This document shows, one piece after another, positions 18,152-27,467 of a stretch of 64,000 nt of DNA. A model generated the notes under the pieces. That model was not told the origin of the DNA. It saw only the letters and a program-made list of their open reading frames with translations, and did not search any database. Source of the stretch: DASUAS01 sp963809795 (GTDB taxonomy: Bacteria; Actinomycetota; Acidimicrobiia; IMCC26256; DASPTH01); assembly GCA_963809795.1 (NCBI GenBank), contig CAWELN010000003.1:1-64000 (forward strand), in the 5' to 3' direction. Made by a program: the position numbers and the translations under genes. The first letter of the stretch is position 1, and every line of letters starts with the position of its first letter.

Positions 18152-18705
18152 GAGACGCGTGCGGCAGACGGGATCGGTGTGGAGGCCGGCACGCGGGATC
18201 GCACGGAGGTGACCGCGGTCCCGATCTCATAGGCGCCTTCGACGAACGCAACGACGGCAAGGGTGATGGCCACGCCGCGTACGGTGCCATCGGGACGCGC
18301 GATCAACACCACGCTCAGCGCCAGCTCGACGACTGCCACCGCGAACCGGAGCCTCCATCGTGGCTCCGAGCGGGTCGCCAGCGCGGCAGTTCCGCCGACG
18401 ACGGCGCGCACCAGCACCAGACCGCCGACTGCGGCGGCCACCACCAGCAACGTGGGGCTCGGCCACGCCAGCAACAGGATGCCGATCGCGATCTCGGCGG
18501 CGCCCAGCAGCGCCGAGAGGGCGCCGGCGACGCCTTCGAACGACACCGTCACGACATGCAGTGCGCCTCGTCCGACGAAGAACATCGCGACGAAGATGAC
18601 CAGCTCGGCGAGCGACCACTGGCGAAGCACCAGGGCCACGCCCGCAAGGACTGCCAGCGAACCGATGAGGGCGACCTTCCACGGCGGGCCGTAGGTCTCC
18701 ATCAT
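18148..18705 (-). CDS. DUF308/HdeD-like membrane protein
   Basis: 185 aa, about six hydrophobic helices in three pairs, as in HdeD-type proteins (ALIGSLAVLAGVALVLRQW, LLLAWPSPTLLVVAAAVGG). The role of this family is poorly defined; HdeD itself is linked to acid stress. Start ATG 18705 is set by AGGAGG five bases upstream; the frame is open further but without a ribosome site. Coupled by a 4-base overlap to the DHA2 exporter. The upstream gap to 18916 (about 210 bases) probably holds the promoter. Confidence 0.78.
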   Translation of the reverse strand: MMETYGPPWKVALIGSLAVLAGVALVLRQWSLAELVIFVAMFFVGRGALHVVTVSFEGVAGALSALLGAAEIAIGILLLAWPSPTLLVVAAAVGGLVLVRAVVGGTAALATRSEPRWRLRFAVAVVELALSVVLIARPDGTVRGVAITLAVVAFVEGAYEIGTAVTSVRSRVPASTPIPSAARVS

Positions 18706-18915
18706 GCGACCTCCTCTCAGCCGTTCTCGGCCCGAGACCGCCGCCACCTGCTGTCGCCCCCAGCCGAGAGCACCAGCATCGGCGTGTGCGGGTCACGGCG
18801 CTTCGGTGAAACGACTGCGATTCGCGACGCCGGGCTCGCGCCGTCATCTGACCGAGGTAGCTCCCCGGGCGGACCTGGCACCATCGCGGTCACCTCGGAT
18901 CTCCGAGAGGCAGAG

Positions 18916-21369
18916 CTATACGTAGTCGCGGTTGAGGAGGTCTTTCGTCGCCAGCCACCCCGGCACCGCGGGCAGGAAGTTCGACACCAGCTGGTTCGCC
19001 AGGACGGCCGCCACCGCGATCTCGGTCGACACCCCGGCCGCCGCCAGCGCGGCCGACATCCCCACCGATCCGACTGCAGTGCCACCACCGGGGACGGGCA
19101 CCAGCGAAGCGATCGTGCCGATGAAGATGTTCAAGGCGATGAGTGTCCAGAGGTTCACGCTGGCACCGAACGCCTCGAGACAGGCGAGCAGCACGAGGGC
19201 ATAGAGGAGCCCGTTCACGAGGTTGCCGACGAACATCTCCGTGACGCGCCGCGGCGAGCGGATCGCCTCACGGATGGTGTCGGCGGCGCTCTGCAGTCGC
19301 GGGACGATCGCGGTCCGGAGCTTCGGGACGAACCAGATCACCGCGCCGGCGAGCACGAGCACGACGAGCACGACCAGGAGCACCGACACGATGCTCGACA
19401 CCGGGATCTCGCCCGTGTGGATCGAAGTGGGCGAGAGCACGACCGCGACCCCGAACAGCAGAAGGTACGTCGACAGGTTCGCGGCGGTCGACAGCACGAA
19501 TCCGGCCGCGACCGCGGACGTCAGGTCGACGCCTTGCTTCTGCAGGAACCGCACCTGTGCTGCCATCCCACCGACGGCCGGTACCGCGAGGTTCGAGAAC
19601 GACATCGAGAGCTGCAGCTCGGCGGTCCGCCAGAGCGGGAGAGGCCGCGGCACGGTGCCCATGAGCGCGACCGCGGAAGGAATGTTCGTCGCGAGTGACA
19701 GCGAGAGGGCCAGGAGCAGCCACCAGCCGTTGGCGGCCGTGATCGTGCTCCAGAGCTCGCCCGGATCGCCGATCTGGCCGAGCAACGCGAACACCGCGAC
19801 GAGCGAGCCCACCGCCATGAGGAGGTTCGTCGTGTTCACCCGGTAGAGCTGTTGCAGCGGGGGCTCGTCGACGCCGGCGGTCGAGGCGACCAGGGTGCGC
19901 AGCTCGCCCAATCGATGTTCGAGCTCCTTGCGGTTGTGCGGCATGAATGCGCGCGTCTCGGTGCTCAGCGCCGGCGACTGGAGATACGACAACGCGCCCG
20001 CCAGGGTGTCGGCACCCAGCGACGCGTACGCCGAAGCGACGGCGCGCTCGTTCCCGACGAGCATCGCCACGCTCACGAGAAGCTCGGCGATGTCGGCGCG
20101 ACGACGGGCGTCGTCGGCGCCGTACGACGCATCGACAAGGTCGACGATCTCCGGGCCGTCAGGGGTGAGAAGCACGTGGCCGGCGTTGAGTCGACCGTGC
20201 GCGACACGCGCCGCGTGGAGCAGGCGGACCTCGGACCACACCGCACGCAGCACCTCGTCGGTGAGCTCGGCCGGAACGAGGTCGACAAGCCCCGTGCCTT
20301 CGGGCTGGCGAGTCGCGAGGACTGCGGTCCCGGGACCGGCGCTGCCGACCACGAGGACGTCCGGCACCCGTGCACCTGAGCGTTCGGCGAGCAGGAGCGC
20401 GAACGCTTCCTGCTGGACGTCTTCGAGACGCGTCAGGTGAACCTGCGACCCGCCGTCCTTGTACATGAGGAAGCGCCAGAACTTGCTGAGCAGCTGTGCA
20501 TCGGCTTCGTCGCGACCGAGCACACGGATGCGCACCTCGCCGACGGCGTCGTGGGCGTACATCACGGTGCCGTCCGCGCGTGAGTACGGCGCGATGAGCA
20601 CCCCGTCGACGTCGAGTCCGAGTTCCGCCAATGCGTCCGTCACCTGTGCGCGCGTCGGGCGTCCTCCCGGCGATCCGAACAGGAGGTGGACCGCGGCGGC
20701 CACACCCCACCCGAGGACGACGGCGGCGACCACGTCGTTGGGCAACCCGGTGCCGAGGTAGAGGGCGGCGAGCGCGAGGCACAGCACGAAGCCCTGCCCC
20801 ACGCGGCGAACCGGACGGGTGACGTACGGCACCGCCGCACAGATCACCGCGGTGACCACCGCGAGGCGCACCACCGGGAACGACGGGCTGTCGTCGAGGC
20901 GGATCAACACCTTCAGACCGTTGCCGACGGTCTCGTGGCCACCGACGATCACCCCGAGCAGGCGCCCGGCGGCCCAGGCCCCGACCCCGGAGATGGCCAG
21001 GTCGCGGGCCAACCGCCTGCGACGGGCGAGGAACGCCGCCGCCACGAGCAGTCCGACCGCCCACAAGGCGCCGAGGCGGTACACGATCTCGAACAGCGAC
21101 TGCAGGGAGTTCGGGAGCCGGTTGAAGAACAGGAAGACGTCGTGCTCGGTCTCGGTGAGGTCGCCCTCGTGCAGGCACGTCGCCGCAACGACCAACGCCG
21201 CGATCGCGAGGCGCGAATAGTCACTCGGGCGACGTCGGTACGGCTCCTCCGAGGCCGGGCCGAAGGTGCCCGCGCGCCACGTGCGCACGCGTTCGCGCGT
21301 CGGCGACCCCGGCGGCGTTGCCGGAGGGTGCGGTACCGGCGGAGAGGTCGAGAACCCGGTCCGGCTCAT
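18916..21369 (-). CDS. Fusion membrane protein: PAP2-like + kinase-like + flippase-like (UPF0104/MprF-type) domains
   Basis: 817 aa. First, about residues 50-235, six helices resemble a PAP2 phosphatase, but the motif reads YLGTGLPNDVV where the active enzyme has H-x-P-S-D, and no PSGH is visible. Second, about 255-490, a soluble kinase-like domain has HGRLNAGHVLL in place of the catalytic HGDLH-x-x-N-I-L, so the catalytic Asp is absent, though VDLVD remains. Third, about 530-810, eight helices match the lysylphosphatidylglycerol-synthase TM/flippase family (SNLAVPAVGGMAAQVRF, VPVPGGGTAVG). I infer a lipid flippase with degenerate sensory or regulatory modules. A 68-aa one-helix protein lies just upstream. 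Confidence 0.8.
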   Translation of the reverse strand: MSRTGFSTSPPVPHPPATPPGSPTRERVRTWRAGTFGPASEEPYRRRPSDYSRLAIAALVVAATCLHEGDLTETEHDVFLFFNRLPNSLQSLFEIVYRLGALWAVGLLVAAAFLARRRRLARDLAISGVGAWAAGRLLGVIVGGHETVGNGLKVLIRLDDSPSFPVVRLAVVTAVICAAVPYVTRPVRRVGQGFVLCLALAALYLGTGLPNDVVAAVVLGWGVAAAVHLLFGSPGGRPTRAQVTDALAELGLDVDGVLIAPYSRADGTVMYAHDAVGEVRIRVLGRDEADAQLLSKFWRFLMYKDGGSQVHLTRLEDVQQEAFALLLAERSGARVPDVLVVGSAGPGTAVLATRQPEGTGLVDLVPAELTDEVLRAVWSEVRLLHAARVAHGRLNAGHVLLTPDGPEIVDLVDASYGADDARRRADIAELLVSVAMLVGNERAVASAYASLGADTLAGALSYLQSPALSTETRAFMPHNRKELEHRLGELRTLVASTAGVDEPPLQQLYRVNTTNLLMAVGSLVAVFALLGQIGDPGELWSTITAANGWWLLLALSLSLATNIPSAVALMGTVPRPLPLWRTAELQLSMSFSNLAVPAVGGMAAQVRFLQKQGVDLTSAVAAGFVLSTAANLSTYLLLFGVAVVLSPTSIHTGEIPVSSIVSVLLVVLVVLVLAGAVIWFVPKLRTAIVPRLQSAADTIREAIRSPRRVTEMFVGNLVNGLLYALVLLACLEAFGASVNLWTLIALNIFIGTIASLVPVPGGGTAVGSVGMSAALAAAGVSTEIAVAAVLANQLVSNFLPAVPGWLATKDLLNRDYV

Positions 21370-21384
21370 GGCGGTGCCGGTCGG

Positions 21385-21591
21385 TCAGGGGGATCGGCGG
21401 CGGAGCACCGCGAGCCCGACCACGACCGCGGCTCCCAGGGCGAGCAGCAACCCGATGCGCGCCGCGAAACGGTGCGACCGATCGTGCGCCTCGTCGGCGA
21501 CGGTCAACACCCGTTCAACCTTCCCGAGGGCCGATTGCGCGGCCTCGACGGTTCCTTCGAGCCCTTCGATCTTGGCGTGGACGTCGTTCAC
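21385..21591 (-). CDS. Small single-helix membrane protein
   Basis: 68 aa starting at GTG 21591, with GAGGGGAG upstream. The first ~45 residues are charged and helical with heptad-like spacing (IEGLEGTVEAAQSALGKVER), suggesting a coiled coil. One membrane helix follows (IGLLLALGAAVVVGLAVL) and an RRRSP tail. It ends 15 bases before the start of the fusion flippase gene on the same strand, so it may be an accessory protein. No named family recognised. Confidence 0.55.
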   Translation of the reverse strand: MNDVHAKIEGLEGTVEAAQSALGKVERVLTVADEAHDRSHRFAARIGLLLALGAAVVVGLAVLRRRSP

Positions 21592-21685
21592 GGCAAGCTC
21601 CCCTCGTTGTGATGCTCGACTTCACGAAGCCTAGGAGCGGATTCGTCCGACGTCTTCTGTCACAAGACTGCATCGCGGCCGGCGA

Positions 21686-22574
21686 TCACGCCACGGCACT
21701 CATCCCTGCGCTCTGGGCGGACACGACCCAAGCCAACTCCACCCGGGAGTTGATGTCGAGCTTCCGGAAGATGTGCCGCAGGTGCGAGTCGACCGTGTGG
21801 TGGGACACGAACAGCCGGGCGGCGGCCTGCCGGTTGGTGAGGCCTTCGGCGACGAGCCAGGCCAGGCGGCACTCGCTCTCGGTGAGGCTGTCCCAGCCGA
21901 GCGAGGCCCGTTCCGATGCACCGCGTCGGCAGAACGCGTCCGGAGCCGTCGGCGTGCGTCGCTTCCGCCACGCGCTCCTCGACCTCGCGAGCCGATCGTC
22001 GGGCCAGGGGGAGCAGCAGCGAGCTGGAGGCGGCTGCGGTGCACGTGAGGGCCACGACACCGGCGACGTCTCCGGAACGCGGCGTGCGGAAGGGGGCTGC
22101 CGCCATCGACAGATCGACGAGGCGATCGGCGAAGTGCTCGGCGCCGGTCACGAGCGTCGGTGACCGCTCCTCGACGGCCATGCCCAAGGCATTCGTCCCG
22201 GCGGTCTCCACCTGCCACACGTAGCCGGGTGTGAGGCGCAGATCGTCGAGCCATCGCCGCGCGCCATCGCTCGCCACGCGGCGGGCGACGACCCGTGCCC
22301 GCGCGTCTGCGATGACGACGCTCACGTCGGTGTCGGCCAGGTCGTCGCGCAGTCGATCGGCGACGGTGACGGCCGCCCTGACCACGTCGAGCGCGCCGCG
22401 CTCGTACGGGTCCAACGGCGGTGCGAAGCATCCGGGCTGCAGCCCTGCCCCAATCGACGCTCGCCATGAGTGCAAGATCTCCGGCCGGACGTCGCCGAGC
22501 GGCACCCCGCCGCGAACCACCCGGGCCAACTCGTCACGGAGCTCACCGCTCGCGGTACACGACAAGAGCGTCAC
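21686..22574 (-). CDS. GAF-domain LuxR-type regulator, paralogue, one frameshift
   Basis: About 295 aa once joined. Starts at GTG 22574, overlapping the upstream stop by 4 bases. The same plan as 9417-10553: ILHSWRASIGAGLQPG, then the GAF segment PGYVWQVETAGTNALGMAVE and VTGAEHFADRLVDLSMAAAP, then LTESECRLAWLVAEGLTNRQ and VSHHTVDSHLRHIFRKL. A shift consistent with one extra base near 21945 separates the GAF and helix-turn-helix halves. It is shorter than the paralogue because the linker between the domains is nearly absent. It presumably senses a different ligand. No copy of the 23-bp repeat is nearby. Confidence 0.8.
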
Positions 22575-22963
22575 GACATGGCCTCCCCGTACGCCGCCAG
22601 CACGAGTGCTTCGATGTCGGCGCGGCCTTCCAGGGACTCGCCGAACACGCTGACCATCGCGTGGTGGTCGGGCATCGGCGCAAGGCGGCGGCCTCGACCC
22701 GCGCCCTCGAGGAGGAGCGCGGCGGCCGCGGGAACGATCACGGCGAGTCCGATCCCGCCCGGCTCGAGCTCGCGGTGCAAGCCCGTCAGCAGCCAGAGGC
22801 GACGGCGTTCGATCGGCGGGCACTCGACGCCGAAGCTCCGGACTCCCGGGGTGCCAGGGCTGTACGGACGCTCGACCACCCATGGAAGGCTGAGCACCCA
22901 GTCGTGGAAGTCGTCGAACGCACGCGGCACCGTGCGATCTCGTCGGCCTCGATGACGGATCAT
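22571..22963 (-). CDS. Conserved-looking hypothetical protein
   Basis: 130 aa. A strong GAAGGAG ribosome site seven bases before ATG 22963 supports it. No recognised domain: it has FDDFHDWVLSLPWVVERPYS and FGVECPPIERRRLWLLTGL, then an Ala/Leu-rich stretch too short to be a confident membrane helix. Coupled by a 4-base overlap to the GAF-LuxR regulator, so it may be its partner or share its signal. Divergent from the large LuxR regulator at 23168 with about 200 bases between, which should hold both promoters. Confidence 0.6.
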   Translation of the reverse strand: MIRHRGRRDRTVPRAFDDFHDWVLSLPWVVERPYSPGTPGVRSFGVECPPIERRRLWLLTGLHRELEPGGIGLAVIVPAAAALLLEGAGRGRRLAPMPDHHAMVSVFGESLEGRADIEALVLAAYGEAMS

Positions 22964-23167
22964 CTGACGCTCCTTCTCGGACGGTACGAAGCGGGATCGT
23001 CGCCAGCATCTCCCTCCGCGGTCGTGGAGGCTTCAGCCAAATGACTGTTCGCGCGGTTCGACGCGCGCCGCGCAGTCGAACGACCGAAGGGGCGGCGAGC
23101 GGGACTCGGCGTGACGAGCCGCGGAGCGCCCGCGCCCGGTGCGGGCCGTTTGGCGTATCGTCGGCCT

Positions 23168-25926
23168 GTGGACGGGGTGGCACACCGACAGCTGCTCGGG
23201 CGTGCCGGAGAACAAGCGGACATGGATCTCCTCCTGGACGCGGTCCGCAGCGGGCTCAGCGGAGCGTTGGTGGTACGTGGTGAGGCGGGGGTCGGCAAGA
23301 CCGCGCTGCTCGACGCCACGGTCGCCGCGGCCGCCGATCTGCGTGTGCTGCGCCTGGTCGGGATCGAATCCGAGATGGAGCTCGGCTACGCCGGTCTGCA
23401 TCAGCTCGTGCACCCGTTCGAGGACGAGCTCGAGGCGCTCCCGACCCGTCAGCGCGACGCGCTGCGCGTCGCCTTCGGACTCGAAGAGGCCGCGAGCGTG
23501 GACCGACTGTTGGTCAGCCTGGGGACCTTGACGTTGCTGTCGACGGTGGCGTCGCGGCAGCCCCTGTTGTGCGTCGTCGACGATGCGCAGTGGCTCGACC
23601 GCGAATCGACGGACGTGCTCGCCTTCGTCGCCCGGCGTCTGTTCGCGGACGGCGTCGGGCTCGTCATCGCGGTGCGCGATCCCGACGGCGAGCACCTGTC
23701 GTATCGCGGTGTGAGCGAGCTGCGGCTCGCCGGTCTCGCCGAACCCGACGCCGCGCAGCTGTTGGCGAGCGTCGCCGCCGGTCCGGTGCAACCCGACGTG
23801 GCCCGGCAGATCGCGGTCGCCACCGGCGGGAACCCCTTGGCGACGCTCGAGATCGGCGCGCGGCTCACGACGGTGCAACTCGCGGGCCGGGCGCCGCTGC
23901 CGCACCAGCTCCCGGTCGGTCGGCAGATCGAGGAGCAGTTCATCGGCCAGGTGCGAGCGCTGCCGGACCACACGCAGACGCTGCTGCTCACCGCGGCGGC
24001 GGACACGACCGGCGACCCGGCGCTGGTGCTGCGAGCCGGTCGCACGCTGGGCTTCGACCGCACGTCAGCGTCGCCGGCCGAGGACGCCGACATGATCGTC
24101 CTCGAGCCGCGGATCTCGTTCCGTCATCCTCTGATCCGTTCGGCCGTGTACGACCTGGCCGGCGATGCCGACCGCCGCCGAGTGCACCAGGCGCTCGCCG
24201 ACGTCACCGACGCGACGGCAGACCCTGATCGTCGTGCGTGGCACCGCGCCGTGGCGGCCTCCGGCTTCGACGAGGACGTCGCCGACGAGCTCGAACGGGC
24301 CGCCGGTCGGGCGGGCCGCCGGGGCGGTCGCGCGGCCGCGGCGAGCTTTCTCACGAGAGCGGCGCAGCTGTCGGGCGATCCCGCGACCCGAGCGTCCCGC
24401 TTGCTGGCCGCGGCCGAGGAGGAGATCGCGGCGGGCAACCCCGCACGCGGCCAGACGTTGCTCGACCAGGCGCGGCCCGAGCTCGCGTCGCCGCTCGAGC
24501 TCGCGCCGCGCCCAGGCGATCCAGGGTGGGGCGCTCATCTGGCTCGGCCAGCCGGCGAGGGCTCCGGCCACGCTCCTCGAAGCCGCCGAGTCGCTGCGTC
24601 CCTACGACCTGGCCGCGGCGCGCGGGATGGTGCTCGAGACGATGCGAGCCGCGGTGTTCGCCGGGCGCTACGCGATCGACGCCGACATCACCGCCGTCGC
24701 GCGTGCCGCCCTCGCCATGCCGCTGCCGCCGGACACCGCCCCGTCGGTCGACGATCTGCTGCTCGACGGGCTCGCGGGGTGGAACGTCGGTGAGTACTCG
24801 GTGGCGGCCCCGCTCCTGCGCACGGCCCTGGCGGCGCTGAGTGCGGCGCCGTCCGGTACGGCATCGCTCCGGAGCCTCGAGTTCGGGTGCTGGGCGGCGC
24901 TGTACCTCGGCGACATCGCGAGCGCGGCCGCGCTGAGCCGCACCTTCGAGGCGGCCGCACGCGACCAGGGAGCCTGGAGCAACGTCGCGGCCGGCCTGCA
25001 CTACCTGGAGCTCGTCGACCTCGCCCGCGGCGCAATTGGCGCGGCGGGCGCCCACGCGGCGGAGGAGCGCGAGCTCGAATCGACGCGCTCGGAGACCCGT
25101 CTGCATTCCGGAATCCCGCTTGCGCAGGCGTGGAGCGGACAGGAATCCGAGGTCCGTGACCGGGTGGCGTTGACGCGGCGCGACGCACCCGGGATGGGCC
25201 GCGGCCGGACGCTCACCTCCACCGAGTACGCGGCGGCACTGCTCGAGCTGGGTCTCGGCAACTACACGGCGGCGCGGTTGTGCTTCCCGCCCGACTGGGA
25301 GCGAGATGGAAGCCTGGCCGCCTTCGGCGCCGCCGACTACGTCGAGGCGGCGGCGCGCGGCGGCGACGTGCCCGCGGCGCGGTCGGCGGTGGAGCGGTTC
25401 GAAGCCCGCGCACGCGCCGCGAACACCCCCGCGCTGCTGGGGTTGCTCGCACGGTGCCAAGCGCTCCTGGCCACGGGCGAAGAGGTCGAGCCGGAGTACC
25501 GCGCCTCGATCGCACTCCTGGAGACGGCGACGGCGACCGCGGAGGTGGCACGATCCCGGCTGCTCTACGGCGAGTGGCTCCGGCGCGCGAACCGGCCGCT
25601 CGATGCCCGCGAGCAGTTGCGCCTTGCGCTCGAGTCCTTCGAGGCGATCGGCGCGGCCGGCTTCGCCGAGAGGACGCGGGCCGAACTGCTCGCCGCCGGC
25701 GGACGCGCCGGACGAAGCAATCGCGAGTCGCCGACCGATCTCACGCCGCGAGAGGCGCAAGTTGCGCAGATGGCGGCACGAGGGCGCCACCAACGTCGAG
25801 ATCGCCGGTCGGCTGTTCCTCAGCCCGAACACCGTCGACTACCACCTGCGGAAGGTGTACCGAAAGCTGGGGATCACGTCGCGGCGACAGCTCCGCTCGA
25901 GTGAGCTCGCAAAAGCAGTCGTGTGA
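23168..25926 (+). CDS. Large ATPase-type LuxR regulator (LAL/MalT-like), two frameshifts
   Basis: About 919 aa when joined. N-terminal AAA-type ATPase has LLGRAGEQADMD, Walker A GEAGVGKTAL and Walker B LLCVVDDAQWLD. A long alpha-helical repeat region follows, then a C-terminal LuxR helix-turn-helix (LTPREAQVAQMAA, LSPNTVDYHLRKVYRKL). Two changes, each consistent with one extra base (near 24505 and 25775), break the frame; the second falls inside the helix-turn-helix. Starts at GTG 23168. LAL proteins are ATP-dependent activators, often next to their targets; here the next gene, 42 bases downstream, is a FAD reductase. Confidence 0.82.
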
Positions 25927-25968
25927 CACAAGCCCCGCCGCCAGCCTCACCTCTAGCTTCCGACCTGT

Positions 25969-27192
25969 ATGGCGACGGACGGATTGGTGATCATCGGCGC
26001 GAGCCTGGCGGGCGCCAAAGCTGCTGAAGGCGCTCGCGCGGCAGGCTGGTCGGCACCGATCCGCCTCGTGGGCGCCGAGGAGCACCTTCCCTATGAACGT
26101 CCACCGCTCTCGAAACAGGTGCTGATCGGCGCGGCCGAACCCTCCGTCGCACAGGTGCACCCCGGCAGCTTCTACACCTTCCACGAGATCGACGTGTTGC
26201 TCGGCACCGTGGCCAGAAGCATCGACCTCTCCGACAAGACGGTCGCGATCGGGGGCGGGCGCCGTCTGCGGTTCGAGCGCCTCGTCCTGGCCACCGGTTC
26301 GTCGGCGCGGGCCCTCGGTGTCCCGGGCGCCAGTCTCGACGGCGTACAGACGCTGCGAACGCTGGACGACGCGCTCGCGCTGCGCGACGAGCTGGTGCCC
26401 GGCCGGCGCGTCGCCGTCGTCGGAGGAAACTGGATCGGGACGGAAGTTGCCGCATGCGCGAACCGGCGCGGCTGCGAGGTGGTCATCTGCGAGCCGCAGC
26501 ACGCCCTGCTCGAACGCGTGCTCGGCCCGGAAGTGGGTCACTACTTCGATGACCTTCATCGTTCTCATCGTGTGGACCTGCGCCTCGGCACTGGCGTGGC
26601 CCGCTTCGAGGGTCGGGATCGCGTCGAAGGCGTGCGCCTGCTGGACGGCTTGATCGTCGAGGCTGATCTCGTCGTCGTCGTTGCCGCTGTCGAGCCCGAG
26701 ATCTCCCTGGCGATCGACGCGGGCCTCGCCACCGACCACGGAGTCCTGGTCGACGCCACCCTCGCGACCAGCCACCCTGACGTGTTCGCGGCGGGCGACA
26801 TCGCCGAGCAGCAGCACCCGCGCTTGGGTTCGCGCGTCCGTGTCGAGCACTGGGCCAATGCCCTGCACCAGGGCCGCAGCGCCGGTACGAACGCCACGGG
26901 CGTCTCGACCATCTACGACCGCATTCCGTACTTCTTCTCGGACCAGTACGACATGTCGATGGAGCTCTCGCGCTGGCCACTTCCATGGGATCGGGTGGCG
27001 TTCCGCGGCGATCCGGCCGACGGCGCCTTCGTGGCGTTCTATCTGTACGGCGACCGCCTCGTCGGCGGCGCCAACGTCAATGTCCTCGATGTCAACCCGC
27101 ACGTCGCCAGGCTCATTCGTGACGGTGGCGACGTCGACGTCGCGCAGCTCACGGACGTGAGCGTCGCGCCATGGGCCTGGACGGTTGCCTAG
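25969..27192 (+). CDS. FAD-dependent pyridine-nucleotide oxidoreductase (ferredoxin-reductase type)
   Basis: 407 aa, the length and plan of NAD(P)H:ferredoxin/rubredoxin reductases that feed P450s and ring dioxygenases. FAD motif IIGASLAGAKAAEG at residues 8-21 and EEHLPYERPPLSK after it, NAD motif VVGGNWIGTEVA near 150, second FAD motif VFAAGDIAE near 265, and the reductase C-terminal domain beginning DQYDMSMELSR. No redox CxxC, so not a disulfide reductase. No ferredoxin gene is adjacent. No clear ribosome site precedes ATG 25969. It sits between two LAL regulators. Confidence 0.88.
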   Translation: MATDGLVIIGASLAGAKAAEGARAAGWSAPIRLVGAEEHLPYERPPLSKQVLIGAAEPSVAQVHPGSFYTFHEIDVLLGTVARSIDLSDKTVAIGGGRRLRFERLVLATGSSARALGVPGASLDGVQTLRTLDDALALRDELVPGRRVAVVGGNWIGTEVAACANRRGCEVVICEPQHALLERVLGPEVGHYFDDLHRSHRVDLRLGTGVARFEGRDRVEGVRLLDGLIVEADLVVVVAAVEPEISLAIDAGLATDHGVLVDATLATSHPDVFAAGDIAEQQHPRLGSRVRVEHWANALHQGRSAGTNATGVSTIYDRIPYFFSDQYDMSMELSRWPLPWDRVAFRGDPADGAFVAFYLYGDRLVGGANVNVLDVNPHVARLIRDGGDVDVAQLTDVSVAPWAWTVA

Positions 27193-27467
27193 ACCCGGGA
27201 TCCGAGCGCCGGCTCGACGGTGGCGGGTGGGGCCGCGGTTCCTGTCCGAAACGTATGACTTTGTCAGGGGCCGCTGCCGCGCAGCGCGGCGGGATCCGCA
27301 CGATGCGTGGCGACACGTGACGCGTGGCCGACCAGACCCGAGAGAGCCGGGACTACGCGCTCGTGGCGGGCGGCCGGGGAGCAACTACGCGGTCTGCGGG
27401 ACGCATCCGGGCCACCGATCGGGGATCCTCGATCGAGTCGGGATGCTGGCGACCGGAAGGCGAGACG

